Source: an uncultured Chloroflexota bacterium
GTDB lineage: Bacteria > Chloroflexota > Chloroflexia > Chloroflexales > Chloroflexaceae
Assembly (NCBI GenBank): GCA_937120965.1
Contig: CAKZKA010000157.1
Location: forward strand, 1-63,700
Reading direction: 5' to 3'
Length of the DNA stretch: 63,700 nucleotides
Part shown: in pieces, positions 45,301 to 53,490 of the stretch
How positions within the stretch are numbered: position 1 is the stretch's first letter
How the letters are laid out: each line of letters begins with the position of its first letter
Notes under the pieces: generated by a model
What the model was told of the DNA's origin: nothing
Seen by the model: only the letters and a program-made list of their open reading frames with translations
Databases searched by the model: none
Made by a program: the position numbers and the translations under genes

Positions 45301-47778
45301 GCGCTGGGCGTTACCAATGCCCACTGCGGTCTGGTGTGAGAGAGCGCGGAGGAACTCGACGGCGTCGTGGTCGAAGGCGCGCGGGCGTGGCGCCAGCAGC
45401 AGCATCACGCCGTAGACACCGGCCTGGTAGAAAATCGGCGCAGCGAGGGCCGAACGCGCTGCAGGCGCGCGCGCCACCACCAGTTCGGCGGGGTCAAGCT
45501 CGTGGCAGATTTCCGGCTCGCGGCGGGCGAGGGCGTTGTAGGCCGTGAGCAGCCCTCTGGGGAGCGGGTTGCCGATCAGGCTGGTGCGATGCGACTCGCC
45601 GAAGCCGACAGCCTCCACCACCACGTACAGTTCATCCTCAGCGGCGCCCGCATCGTCGAGCGAGCGCTGGTAGATCTCCGGAGCATACGGCCCACCGAGA
45701 GCATCGAGGGCCACCTGGCGGTCGGTGGCGCCCTCGGCGGCGCGCAGGGCGATCAACGCCTGGGTGGCGCCGGTGACGCGCAGGGCCTGCTCCAGCACAT
45801 ACTCGAGGATCTCGGAGCGATCCAGGGTAATCGCAAGCTGGCTCGAGACGCGTTGCAGGGCGCGCAGTTGCTCGATACGCGCGCGGAGACTGGCGTCGGT
45901 CTGCTCGTAGTGGGTGGCATTGGCAATCGCCTGGGCCGATTGCCCGGCGATAATCGTCAGCAGGCGCGTGTCACTGTCACTGAAGGCCGAGGGCCGGACC
46001 GAGAACAGCTCCAGCAGGCCCAGGGTCTCATCGCCGAGGCGCAGCGGTACGCCCAGGTAGGCCCGCACCGGCAACCCATCGTCGAAACGCAGCTCGCTCA
46101 GGTGGCCGACCTGCTGCATCTCAGGCCCGAGCTGCTGCAGATCATCCACTCGCAGCGACGCCCGGCCAGGCGGAAACCGCTCATCGGGGCCGATAGTTTG
46201 CCACTCTGAACCCGACAGGCCCCAGCGCACGCCGGGGCGCAGCAGGCGCGTGCGCCGGTCGTAGAGGCTGATCTGGGCGCCGCTAAAGCGTACCAGGGAC
46301 TGGACCCCTTCTAGAATCGCCGCCAGCGTCTGGTCCAGATCAAGGCCGGCATTCAGGCGCTGGCTCATCTGCTGGAGCAGTTCGAGTTCACTGGCCCGCT
46401 GCCGCTCGGCCAGGTAGAGCCGGCGATTGAAAATGGCCGTGGCTACCTGGGTGGCGAGCACCTGGGCCAGGTTGCGTTCAGCCGAGGGCAGAGGCCGACG
46501 CGGGCGGGCGAAGCCAATGACCATCAGGCCGATCAGATCGGCCTTGCCGCGCAGAGGCAGCAACAGGGCGCTGCGGCAGCCGTCGTCGGCCAGGTAGCGC
46601 GCCAGGGCATGGTGTTCGGCGATCGCGGCCGTATCCTCGATGACCACGTGATCGCTCAATCCCACGTGGGCCAGCACGTCTGCGCCGCCGATCAGTCTGG
46701 CCTGCATACCTTTGCCGGCGTGATGCTCCGGGCCGCTCTCATTGAACAAGCCGGCAACATACAGGGTGTCGGCGGTGTGGTCGTCGCGCAGCAGCACCAG
46801 ACAATAATCGGCCCCGAGGGCGGCGGCGATGTTCTCGGTGGCCCGGTTGAGCACGCTCTCAATTTGCGTATCGGTATGGATCGCCTGGCTGATCTCGTAC
46901 AACACAAACAGCTCGCGCGCCCGTTGCTGTTCCCGGCTGAAGAGCCGGGCATTTCGCACAATGAGCGCGGCCTGGGCGGCAAACAGGCTGGCGAGGCGAC
47001 GCAGGCGACGCGGGGCACCCGCGCCGGTGAGCAGGAGCGCCAGCACACCGATCAGACTATCTTGCACGAGGAGCGGCACGGCGAACGCCGCCCGCTCCCC
47101 ATAGGAGGAGACGCCGCGGCGACGCCCCGCGGGGTGAACGCTGCCGACTTCAGGGGCGCGCGTGGTCGCCACACGGGTCAGGAGGCTGGAGCCGCTCAGA
47201 GGGAGGGCGCTGGGGAACTGGAACGCACCGTCGCTGGCGGCCAGCAGCAGCAACTGGCCATCGGCCTCCTCAACGGTGTAAATGGCGCCGCTCTCCACCC
47301 CGATCAACGGCGCCGCCCGGGTCAGCAAGGCTTGCAGAAGGGTGCGGCTCTCGAGGCTTCCCACCCGCTCCAGACTGACGGACACCAGGGCGCGGATCTG
47401 CTCGGTGAGGGTCGCCTCTTCATCCCGGCGCCTGGTCTGCAATAGCAGGGCAAGCTGGGCTGCAAGGGCCTGGGCAAAGGCCGGGTCCAGGCGCGCGGCG
47501 CCTCCGCCGAGGTGCAACCGCCCGAGCAGTTCCCCCTCCACCTGCAGGAGCAGGGGCGTCGGATCTTCGGGCGCCGCATCGCCCCAGCGCGCCTCGGCAA
47601 CGATCAGCCCGTCCTCGATCAGTTCGAGGCGTCCGCTCGGGGCGGGCAGGAAGCGCGCCACCAGATTGCCAAGGCGGCGTGCGTAGCCCTCGGCGTCAAC
47701 GGCGGTCGCCCCGTTCTGGGCCCACGTGGCAAGTTGAGCGAGCAACTCCCAGCCGGTCGAGGCGATAGTCATATCCAT
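39373..47778 (-). CDS. Giant multi-GAF sensor histidine kinase
   Basis: About 2801 residues, cytosolic, with no membrane segment. By the recurring helix end ANQxAxAxxNARLF, 13 GAF domains can be counted, preceded by one degenerate GAF-like unit at residues 1-115. They are followed by a PAS domain (about 2430-2555, NAVFQSLTEGVIVLDIEQRV), the dimerisation/phospho-acceptor domain with His2574 (SDVSHELRTPLTAVKGY) and an ATPase domain with LFSNAVKYT, DNGVGM and GGTGLGLAIAKQ. Coiled linkers join successive GAFs. No bilin- or haem-type Cys was assigned to any GAF. It follows its likely response regulator by 116 bases and overlaps the hydrolase-fold gene. The start at 47778 is uncertain by a few codons. 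Confidence 0.9.
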   Translation of the reverse strand: MDMTIASTGWELLAQLATWAQNGATAVDAEGYARRLGNLVARFLPAPSGRLELIEDGLIVAEARWGDAAPEDPTPLLLQVEGELLGRLHLGGGAARLDPAFAQALAAQLALLLQTRRRDEEATLTEQIRALVSVSLERVGSLESRTLLQALLTRAAPLIGVESGAIYTVEEADGQLLLLAASDGAFQFPSALPLSGSSLLTRVATTRAPEVGSVHPAGRRRGVSSYGERAAFAVPLLVQDSLIGVLALLLTGAGAPRRLRRLASLFAAQAALIVRNARLFSREQQRARELFVLYEISQAIHTDTQIESVLNRATENIAAALGADYCLVLLRDDHTADTLYVAGLFNESGPEHHAGKGMQARLIGGADVLAHVGLSDHVVIEDTAAIAEHHALARYLADDGCRSALLLPLRGKADLIGLMVIGFARPRRPLPSAERNLAQVLATQVATAIFNRRLYLAERQRASELELLQQMSQRLNAGLDLDQTLAAILEGVQSLVRFSGAQISLYDRRTRLLRPGVRWGLSGSEWQTIGPDERFPPGRASLRVDDLQQLGPEMQQVGHLSELRFDDGLPVRAYLGVPLRLGDETLGLLELFSVRPSAFSDSDTRLLTIIAGQSAQAIANATHYEQTDASLRARIEQLRALQRVSSQLAITLDRSEILEYVLEQALRVTGATQALIALRAAEGATDRQVALDALGGPYAPEIYQRSLDDAGAAEDELYVVVEAVGFGESHRTSLIGNPLPRGLLTAYNALARREPEICHELDPAELVVARAPAARSALAAPIFYQAGVYGVMLLLAPRPRAFDHDAVEFLRALSHQTAVGIGNAQRYAELEHLYRIQKGRAQILNNVLEIGQALRADRNLASLLEQIGYSAVESVNFRTVIFCVRDRERPDQLRAVAAAGIPLSEQERMARTPLPVELAVRYLDPRFRVGRCYFVPAEETRTLEAGFATDIFSYLPFNDARGPHEWQPEDRLCVPLYSTEGSLLGLMFAGDPQDRRRPTPRGVEPLAIFADQAAIAIENHLLLDDAHARAEEMAALFKVGAAATSTTNLNTLLQRVYEEIVAYLGTPSYFYIASYRPETEQIRFELFMRRGAVLATAHQLTAPKAGLTALIIESGEALLIGDLQNEPHYLAQTINYAEGDPPTRSWLGVPLISQGRVIGVLNVQDVAPNVFTERDRQFLTALANQLAIAMERATLFKERERRLAELNIINRIGQITSSTLDLEQMIRQTYLQLAAFLPLDSFFIFVYHEDENLISLSLEVDEGVEELDRQPRTPTPGSLVEAIIRTRRHLRFDDLGREYRELGFSLAPFSSEKPSAAWLGVPLLVGDGSVVGVIAVMSYEPGIYGERELAFMTTVANQLALGVHNARLLAQAREQVHRLELLNRVSVVAAAETDVQRIYQVIVDAMANATGVDQARLVIYDRERGVAPAVAEHVPSGILDQIEVPIANNPAVAWLDEHKTPLVSLDAQHDPLFAPSHATFAQLDIRSIATVPIIIDGQVIGAVGLDFVGRRGAFQPQTLTLCQTIANQTSTAIARAQAFAAAQRNAAALEQKVAEQTTLLDAARILSSLLRPQEVLDKLMELVSRRLNVSTVALWTINDERVLVPAALNGIALEQARHMRVPVGQGFTGRVAETGKPLVIDDVNLAGGSLFPDFQRANNLISYLGVPVIYRERIVGVLSVMTNAPRRFTADEQALLAGLANQAATALENARLFEEREQRINELTTINKISAAVNASLELQTLLERLHAGIGEVIDVSTSLIGIYEAQRDTLHFPLAFDRGRPVSAPARAHPQGASGWAIHNRQSLLIHTPGEAAQLGLDLADDRICAGPDAQSFLVTPILFRNDVLGVINVQSQTPRAFDENARRFLATVANQAAVALNNARLFSEARQHAYEMTTLFEVTQSLSGTLDPDEAMHLVADAALNLLRAELCAVLRLDRQGRVAQQVLVERHRRRDDLHINFRLDGMTARLLASSQPLAVSDLHAHADSNPDAVSLGIRSALGIALGPPDERLGVLWVGNWYPHEWSSHQISLCSILANQAGQTLQSAHLFQLEQQRRRLADTLRDVAQSFTSTLALKEIQTLILDQLSRVVVYDTAAVLLRDEGYGHLHITEARGLEATGLLTASFAAEQNELLALMSAERRPVLIEDTARDARFTPLAHLGWQARSWIGAPLLVDNELVGILAVGAATPHVYDDEAVGVTFALANQASQAIQNARLFDQISNLAADLERRVSERTAEAERNARQLAEEKERLEAVHTITLELTTQLDLDAIIRRALELISLNLGVSRGSIILSDPSTSDLICRAVLDDRGEVRSAAFPLRFSSGESLAKWVMQRQESVNIPDVHLDPRWLQESGRADDVRSVAAVPLNTGDTRLGVLVLTSPEVGYFTDSQMNLLGTIASVVAAALSNAQLYSYINDLADSNGRLLAEQREETSKSNAVFQSLTEGVIVLDIEQRVILYNPAAAKVLEIPAEVMLHQPLRILETYGADEIERKRAATIYSGLTNGLRQVREGSRPYSTYLDLSDPTQVIAVNLALVMSNNRDGQCYGSVAVLRDITREIEADHAKRQFISDVSHELRTPLTAVKGYVDMLLLTSTHSLSEDQISHLQIIKANTNRLHALIEDILDFARPDSKQKLSFTAVEIAAVINEVVQSLRLEYERKAMQVTIEVAPDLPPVVADQKRITQVFQNLFSNAVKYTYEGGRIQVRAFLNRANMLQIDVEDNGVGMTREQLKKLFRPFYRADNPLRDVAGGTGLGLAIAKQFVEQHGGEMWVQSEQGKGSIFSFMIPLSQAGAHEAHEDPE

Positions 47779-47894
47779 AAAGCGTACCGGGACGATCCGA
47801 CCTGCCGGGGAGCGCTCCGGCAGAGGATGTCTGGAACGTAAGGCGCGGGATGGGCGGGCGTCCCTTAATCGCAAATCTGCAATCTGCAATTCCG

Positions 47895-48839
47895 CTAGCG
47901 CCGTCCGTAGGCAACGGCACTCTTGCGACCCTGCTCGCGGGCCTGTTGCACAGCCCGCTGGCGGACCTCCTCGGCCAGCTCGCTCAATTCGCGAATATCC
48001 GAGAACGGCCCATCCTCGCTGGTAATCACCCCGATGGAGAGCGACATAAGCGGCACCTGGCGCAGACTGCCGGTTTCGTCGGCCACTTCAATGTACCCCT
48101 GTTTGCGGTGCTTGAAGTTGTAGTGCAACCCGATCTCGTCATCGAAGCGCCCGATCAGCCGCTCGCAGATCGACCGGATATGCTCCGGGGTCGAGGTCAC
48201 GACAAAATCCGGCCCGACGACCATCTGGCCCACGAACTCTTCATTGCTGCCTAGTTCGTTAATTGCCTCATTCAGCAGCAGAGCGGTAAACTTCAGCACA
48301 TCCTCGCCAACAACCGGGCCGTAGCTCTGGGTGAAGGTTTCGAAGCCATTAATGTGGATCAGGGCCATCGCCCAGCCCTCAGTTGAGCGCAGCGAGCGCA
48401 ACTGATCGGTGATCAGATCCGCCGTGGGCAAATTGGTGACCGGGTGCAACTGGTTCTTGCGCCGGGCCTCCTCGAGCTGGTTCTTGACAATCGTGTGCAC
48501 TTCTTCGATATCGAAGGGCTTGACGATGTAATACTGCGCCTGCACCTCCCCCAGGCCGCGCAGGCGGTCGGCGCGCTCGCCGCGGGCGGTCAGGAAGATG
48601 ATCGGAATATGGCGCGTGCGCGGGCTGGCCCGCAGAGCCTTGCCGATCTCATAGCCCTCCATATCGGGGAGCATCACATCCAGCAGCGCGAGATTGGGCG
48701 GCGTCTTGCTACAGATCTCGAGCGCTGCCGCACCGCGCATAGCCGTATACACCTCATAGCCCTGGGACGTAAAATAGATCTTCAGCAGGCTGGAAATATC
48801 AGCCTGATCCTCAACCACCAGAATACGCTCTTTACTCAC
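47895..48839 (-). CDS. Response regulator with degenerate GGDEF output domain
   Basis: A 314-residue protein. The receiver (1-120) has the acidic pair Glu10/Asp11, phospho-acceptor Asp54 (LALLDVMLPD) and Lys in YIVKPF. The C-terminal half (about 130-310) has the layout of a GGDEF domain (TNLPTADLI for the normal TGLPNR, ALIHINGF for the metal strand, LSIGVI near the end), but the signature is VVGPDF instead of GGDEF and the metal Asp is lost. Diguanylate cyclase activity is therefore unlikely; it may be a GTP or protein binder. Start is a GTG overlapping the upstream stop. Probable partner of the giant kinase. Confidence 0.9.
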   Translation of the reverse strand: MSKERILVVEDQADISSLLKIYFTSQGYEVYTAMRGAAALEICSKTPPNLALLDVMLPDMEGYEIGKALRASPRTRHIPIIFLTARGERADRLRGLGEVQAQYYIVKPFDIEEVHTIVKNQLEEARRKNQLHPVTNLPTADLITDQLRSLRSTEGWAMALIHINGFETFTQSYGPVVGEDVLKFTALLLNEAINELGSNEEFVGQMVVGPDFVVTSTPEHIRSICERLIGRFDDEIGLHYNFKHRKQGYIEVADETGSLRQVPLMSLSIGVITSEDGPFSDIRELSELAEEVRQRAVQQAREQGRKSAVAYGRR

Positions 48840-50404
48840 GGACGGTCCTCCTTGAGATAGCGATGACGTCGATAGGGACGCTGGTTGTACACGCCAGGGA
48901 CGGCGACCTCGCCTGTCTCCTCGTGGTCCGTGCGGATGGCAGCGCCAGCGACCCGTCCATTGCTGGCGGGTGGCGTGGCAGGGCCTGCGGGCGGCTGAGG
49001 AGCGACATGACGCTCTGCCGGGTTGTCGTAGACATTGGGCCAGTGGTAGATAATCCGTCGTGGCTCTCCTGTAGCCTTGTCTACATCCTCCAGATCGTGA
49101 CCGGCTACCGTCGTGCGTATCAGATTCTTGTCATTGTCGAAGATTATAACAGCATTCGATTCGATCATGCGACCGGGGTAGACAATGAAGCCGCTGCCAA
49201 TCTTGACATTGTGCCCCACTGCCGAGCCGAGCACCGGGAGGTTGACCTCAACCAGCTTCCCCTGATGGACGATCTTGATCGGTTCGTTCTGGAGGTTAAA
49301 ATCGGTAAAACAGTTATTGGCGCCAATAAAGGTATTGCGTCCGACCACGCAGAGTTGCAGGGTGGAGTTCTGGGCCACCATACTGTTCTCCATCAGCGTG
49401 GTCATAAACAGCCCGGCATTGAACGGCAGGAAGCACCGGTCGCTCACCACGCTCAACATAATCTGAGCGCCCTGCATAATATTGACACCGTTGCCGATAA
49501 TACTATTGGCGATCACCACACCAGGGCCGATGTACACATCATCGCCGATGATAGTGGGGCCGTGAATAATTGCCGTAGGATCAATGGAACAACGTTTTCC
49601 GACTTTAACCAGGGCCCTGGAGGAAAGAAAATGATTGCGCCAGGGGGCTTCAAACGGATTGAGCCGTTGCCAGAGGGTTGCCGCCGAAAAGCTGAGCTTC
49701 TCGAAGAAGATCCGCCACTCGCCGGGTTGCCAGTGTTTGATGTTGGCGAGGCGGGCCTGGCTCATTTTTTTGTCCTGGGCCGCGGCCATGGAAAACACGC
49801 CCATAATCACGTTGGCCATCAGCACGTGGAGCCAGCTTTCGAGCGAGAGAAAGGCTCGAATGGGGATCTGATAGGTCAGTTCGCCCTTGTGGGCCATGTA
49901 ACTGGGGATGCGGTAGTAGCCCATCTCGTGGCTTTCCGTTTCGATCACCAGCGGAACGGGCGTCTCCCGCCGCCCGGCGGGGAAGTAGTACAGCTCAGCC
50001 ACGCGCACGCTGCCGCGCTGTTCCTGACCATTGTGGATGTAGGCTACCTCATCGCGCCGAACGATGCCGGAGCAGAGCTGCATCGCGTGCCGCTCGATGC
50101 TCCGGTCGGCCAGGGTGAAGGCGATCTGGCACGGGCGCCCCGTGGCCCGGGCGCGACTGATGAATTCGTCAATAAGCGCCGCGTTAAAATATAGATTGTC
50201 GCGATGAATGAGAAGTTCTTCACTATCGGCAACCACAGACTTATTAAGCTCATCAATGGAATTGATCTCAATGCTGCCCTTGCAATAATTTTTTAATAGA
50301 TCGCGCTGCAGGAGCCACAGCGGCTTGTTCAGGATTCGTAGTTCGCGAGCGGGTTCAGAAAATGGTGGAATAAGTGTTCGATCGCGAATAGTGATCCGCT
50401 CCAT
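48836..50404 (-). CDS. Hexapeptide-repeat (left-handed beta-helix) protein, function unknown
   Basis: A 522-residue protein. Residues 1-190 form an unrecognised domain that in layout recalls a degenerate nucleotidyltransferase (IRDRTLIPPFSEPARELRILNKPLWLLQRDLL split around its first helix). Residues about 265-420 contain repeats such as IDPTAIIHGPTIIGDDVYIGPG of the left-handed beta-helix type found in GlmU-like acyltransferases and nucleotide-sugar enzymes. A Pro- and Arg-rich tail ends the protein. It heads the operon with the receiver protein and giant kinase, so it could be the effector or part of a cell-envelope pathway controlled by them. No catalytic motif was confirmed. Confidence 0.75.
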   Translation of the reverse strand: MERITIRDRTLIPPFSEPARELRILNKPLWLLQRDLLKNYCKGSIEINSIDELNKSVVADSEELLIHRDNLYFNAALIDEFISRARATGRPCQIAFTLADRSIERHAMQLCSGIVRRDEVAYIHNGQEQRGSVRVAELYYFPAGRRETPVPLVIETESHEMGYYRIPSYMAHKGELTYQIPIRAFLSLESWLHVLMANVIMGVFSMAAAQDKKMSQARLANIKHWQPGEWRIFFEKLSFSAATLWQRLNPFEAPWRNHFLSSRALVKVGKRCSIDPTAIIHGPTIIGDDVYIGPGVVIANSIIGNGVNIMQGAQIMLSVVSDRCFLPFNAGLFMTTLMENSMVAQNSTLQLCVVGRNTFIGANNCFTDFNLQNEPIKIVHQGKLVEVNLPVLGSAVGHNVKIGSGFIVYPGRMIESNAVIIFDNDKNLIRTTVAGHDLEDVDKATGEPRRIIYHWPNVYDNPAERHVAPQPPAGPATPPASNGRVAGAAIRTDHEETGEVAVPGVYNQRPYRRHRYLKEDRP

Positions 50405-50469
50405 GGGCGATCCCTTTCCTGGTTTCCGATAGCCGCTCGTACTCTGAAGCCTTCGTCCTCTGCCAGTCT

Positions 50470-50499
50470 ACTATAGTCGGTAGGGGATATCTCTGGCAA
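50470..50499 (-). promoter_or_regulatory. Promoter of the signalling operon
   Basis: TTGCCA (50499-50494) and TATAGT (50475-50470) are 18 bases apart on the minus strand, predicting a start near 50463 and a short leader of about 60 bases before the hexapeptide-repeat gene. Confidence 0.6.
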
Positions 50500-50681
50500 G
50501 AACGAAAAATTACAGGATAATGACAGAAAAAAGAAAGATTGTGTGGTCCAGGATATTGTACACGACGATGATCACCCTCGTCAATGTTACTTTGGGGGGA
50601 GCACGAGCCTGCAACCAGAGCTTCGCGCTGGAGCGTGATGCCGCAGGGGGGAGCTGGGCGGAAGCGTATTGCGTCTAACGC

Positions 50682-50716
50682 CCGCCCCCCGCTCCACCAG
50701 GCGGAGCGGGGGGCGG
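50682..50716. terminator. Strong GC hairpin, possible terminator of the secreted propeller gene
   Basis: A perfect 14-bp stem (50682-50695 with 50703-50716) with a 7-base loop lies 80 bases after the stop of the gene at 50797. There is no T-run, so termination would need Rho or pausing. The rest of 50500-50796 holds nothing recognisable. Confidence 0.4.
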
Positions 50717-50796
50717 CGAGGTTCGGAAGTTGTGACCCGGCCCCGGTGCTTGTGAGAGCCTCGGATCAACAGCGCATCGCTGCCGGCGAACCGGCT

Positions 50797-52557
50797 TCAG
50801 TTGCGCACCAGCACCACCGGCAGGAAGACCTGAGATTGAGATGATTGAGATGCGGGTCGCCAGTCCGCCTCCAGCCAGGCGCCGTCGCTGGTGACCGGTC
50901 CGGTAGCGCCGGTGGCCACCTCCAGCCACCAGATGTCGCTGCGGCCATCGAAGCGCTCCAGCGTGTACACCAGATACGCCCCATCCGGCGACCACCTCAC
51001 CCTGCCGATGCTCCGTCCGTGATCGGCAAACAACAGCATACGTGGGTTGGCCAGATCCTGACGATTGTAGAGCATAATGGCAAACGTGCGTTCGCTGATA
51101 CCTGCCGAGGGGCTGGTGGTGATCCGCACCACGGCAAAGCGCTGACCATCGGGCGCCCAGACTGGCTCCCGATCGGCGGGGTTGGGTAGCAGGCGCGTCT
51201 CCCGGGCCGGCTGGACACTGGTGTCGAGTTCCCACACACCGGCGGCCCGGCTGGCGCCAACCGTAAAGCCATCGAACAGTACCTGCCCGTTCCGGCTGAC
51301 GCTCGGGTTACTGGCAGAGGAGGCCAGGGGCGACGTCGGTGAGAGTGAAAGCAGCAGGTCGGCCAATCCACCACTGATCTGCCCATTGCAGAAGGCGTTG
51401 AAGCCCACCCTGGTAAGGACTACCTGACGATTGTCCGGCATCCAGGCAACATTGGACACGCGCACAATCTGCGACGGTTCCTCACGTTGCCCCGGCCCCG
51501 GGACGAACGGGCAGCGCGAGCCTTTCCGACTCTGGGTCTGATAAATTGATTGTGGCTCGCTTCCATCAGCGTTGAGCACCGTCACGGCAGCCGCGCTCAG
51601 ATTGTTCTGCGGATCGGGATCGGGGGTGGGCCAGGGCCAGGTGTTGTAGTCGGCTACGGCGAGACGCCGGCCATCCGGCGACCAGGCCGGGTAGCGAACG
51701 TTGTTCAGCAGGCCCCGATAGATCAGTTGTTGATTGCTTCCGTCGGGATCCATCCGGTAGAGCCAGCGGTTGCCGCCCGCCTCGGCGCGGATTGCCGCCA
51801 GGGGACGGCTGCCATCGCCGCGGAGCGCCGGGGGCAGCGGCGATGCAGTCGTGCGCCCATCGGTGGCGAGCACCTGCACCTCGTCGATCAGTAACACCGC
51901 ATCGGGGTCTACTGCCGTGTTCCCCTGGATCACAATCGAGAACCGCACCCTCTGCCCGCGCACCCGCTCAAGCTGATCGCCCGTCAGCACGGTGCGGTAG
52001 AGCTGCCAGCCCGGCGGCTGGTCAGTGGCAAAGCTCCCGAGCTTCACCCCGCCCAGATCCGGATCGAACTGGTACAGGCCGCGAGCCAGAAACACGTCCA
52101 CGCCAGTGCCTGCTTCGGCTCGGAACCAGAATGAGACGGTGACCGCCCCGGCGCTGGCGGGAATGCTCAGCTCCTGGCTCAGGAGTTGCCGGGGAGTCGT
52201 GTTGTCCGGCAGGCGCGGGCAATCGCTGCCGTCTGCGCCAGCGCCCATGAAGGCGGCGTAGCGCCCGGCATAGACAGCCACAGCCCCGGCAGACTGGGCA
52301 TCCACCAGGCCTGCATTGCCGCAGCCCTCCCAGCCTGCGCCCTGTTGCTCAAAGCCACCATCCTGCACCAGGTTGGCGGCCTGTGCCGGCGTCGGGAGAG
52401 ACGCGGCCCGGTCAGCGTTGGCGCGAGTATGCTCTTCCGCAGATAGCGTCACCGGCATAAACGGTCGAACCGGCGCAGCCGCGCTCGGCGCAATTCCGCC
52501 AATCAGCCCCAGGCAGCAGCCCAGGATACACGCAAGACGCAACATTGCTCTGGACAT
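50797..52557 (-). CDS. Secreted protein with lectin-like domain and TolB-type beta-propeller
   Basis: A 586-residue exported protein. A signal peptide (MLRLACILGCCLGLIGGIAPSAAA, cut after the AAA) is followed by a carbohydrate-binding-module-like beta-sandwich (about 60-225, NLVQDGGFEQQGAGWEG). Next come PD40/TolB propeller blades recognised by YPAWSPDGRRLAVAD, PVWAPDGQRFAVVR and RVRWSPDGAYLVYT. It ends QVFLPVVLVRN, a hydrophobic tail of a type common at the C-termini of exported Chloroflexi proteins, possibly a sorting or anchoring signal. The ATG at 52557 has AGGAG upstream. The role may be binding of cell-surface polysaccharide or protein. Confidence 0.82.
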   Translation of the reverse strand: MSRAMLRLACILGCCLGLIGGIAPSAAAPVRPFMPVTLSAEEHTRANADRAASLPTPAQAANLVQDGGFEQQGAGWEGCGNAGLVDAQSAGAVAVYAGRYAAFMGAGADGSDCPRLPDNTTPRQLLSQELSIPASAGAVTVSFWFRAEAGTGVDVFLARGLYQFDPDLGGVKLGSFATDQPPGWQLYRTVLTGDQLERVRGQRVRFSIVIQGNTAVDPDAVLLIDEVQVLATDGRTTASPLPPALRGDGSRPLAAIRAEAGGNRWLYRMDPDGSNQQLIYRGLLNNVRYPAWSPDGRRLAVADYNTWPWPTPDPDPQNNLSAAAVTVLNADGSEPQSIYQTQSRKGSRCPFVPGPGQREEPSQIVRVSNVAWMPDNRQVVLTRVGFNAFCNGQISGGLADLLLSLSPTSPLASSASNPSVSRNGQVLFDGFTVGASRAAGVWELDTSVQPARETRLLPNPADREPVWAPDGQRFAVVRITTSPSAGISERTFAIMLYNRQDLANPRMLLFADHGRSIGRVRWSPDGAYLVYTLERFDGRSDIWWLEVATGATGPVTSDGAWLEADWRPASQSSQSQVFLPVVLVRN

Positions 52558-52578
52558 CCTTCTCCTCATTGTGGATTG

Positions 52579-52682
52579 ATACCAATTACCGTTGATGATG
52601 CCGCATTGCTTAAAGCGGTTTCAGGCGTTGTGCTGCCCAGTGTGGCAATCCACAATCCAAAATCTAAAACCAAAAATTGTAT
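52579..52682 (-). repeat. R1 repeat, complete 104-bp copy
   Basis: Inverted relative to the copy at 38006. Ends ATACCAATTACCG and AAAATTGTAT (one mismatch in the terminal repeat). A further R1 end fragment (ATACCATTTCGGATTGCAGA) is at about 52714-52735. Confidence 0.9.
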
Positions 52683-52744
52683 GACTGGTCAGAGAGGCCC
52701 CACCCCTGGTTCATACCATTTCGGATTGCAGATTGCCGCAATGG

Positions 52745-53363
52745 CGTTCCGGTGCACGCCGGCTGGTGTGCGTACCGGATTGGAGCGCAGGTCCACACGA
52801 CCGGAGGAAACCAGGTTGTCCCGGTCTCCCGGCCCTGACGAGGGGTCGGGTGGAGGAGGGTGGGGAACAGCGGGTTCTACGCACCTTTGACCGTCAGGCG
52901 GAAACCCGGGGATGTGGAGGAACTGCGCTTCCCGCCCTCAAGCAGAAGCCGTTCAGAACCGACCCGGCTTCTGCCAGAAGGCATGGTACAGAAAGTCGCT
53001 GACGGGGAGATGCGGGAAATGTTCCTGATCTGCGAGTGGAGAAACTCGGGTGCCCCGTGCTCCCTGACCGGTCCCGCGCCGGAAGGGGGAGGGGCAACCC
53101 GACGCTGTGCCCGAAAGCCCTCCCTGACTCTTCCCGCTTCAAGGGCGGACGGACCATCCGAGCCAGGGTGGCGTGTACTGCATTGGAACGCCCCCGCGCG
53201 CGGCTCTGGTCTCTCCCCGCTTCGACAGGCTCAGCGCAGGCTCTCCAGCGAAGCTGGAGCCTGTCGAAGGGGGCCGGGGGTGAGGATCACCCAGCGCATC
53301 CCAACGCCATACCGCTCGTCGGCGCCCATACGTTCTGTCCGCCCCTGAACCCGGCAGCATGTG
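52745..53363. repeat. Repeat-rich spacer with R4 unit
   Basis: About 620 bases without a credible gene. 53120-53345 is the longest R4 unit of the window, with GGCGTGTACTGCATTGGAACG, CTTCGACAGGCTCAGCGCAG (then its inverted counterpart AGCCTGTCGAAG) and TCGTCGGCGCCCATACGTTC split across its end. 52745-53120 is unremarkable GC-rich sequence. Confidence 0.65.
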
Positions 53364-53467
53364 ATACCAATTACCGTTGATGATGCCGCATTGCCTGAAG
53401 CGATTTCAGGCGTTGTGCTGCCCAGCGTGGCAATCCACAATCCAAAATCTAAAATCCAAAATGGTAT
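53364..53467 (-). repeat. R1 repeat, complete 104-bp copy
   Basis: Starts ATACCAATTACCG and ends CCAAAATGGTAT, the cleanest pair of terminal inverted repeats. It lies 24 bases beyond the modC stop codon and directly follows an R4 unit. Confidence 0.92.
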
Positions 53468-53490
53468 GAGGGGGCGATCTGGTTGCCCCA

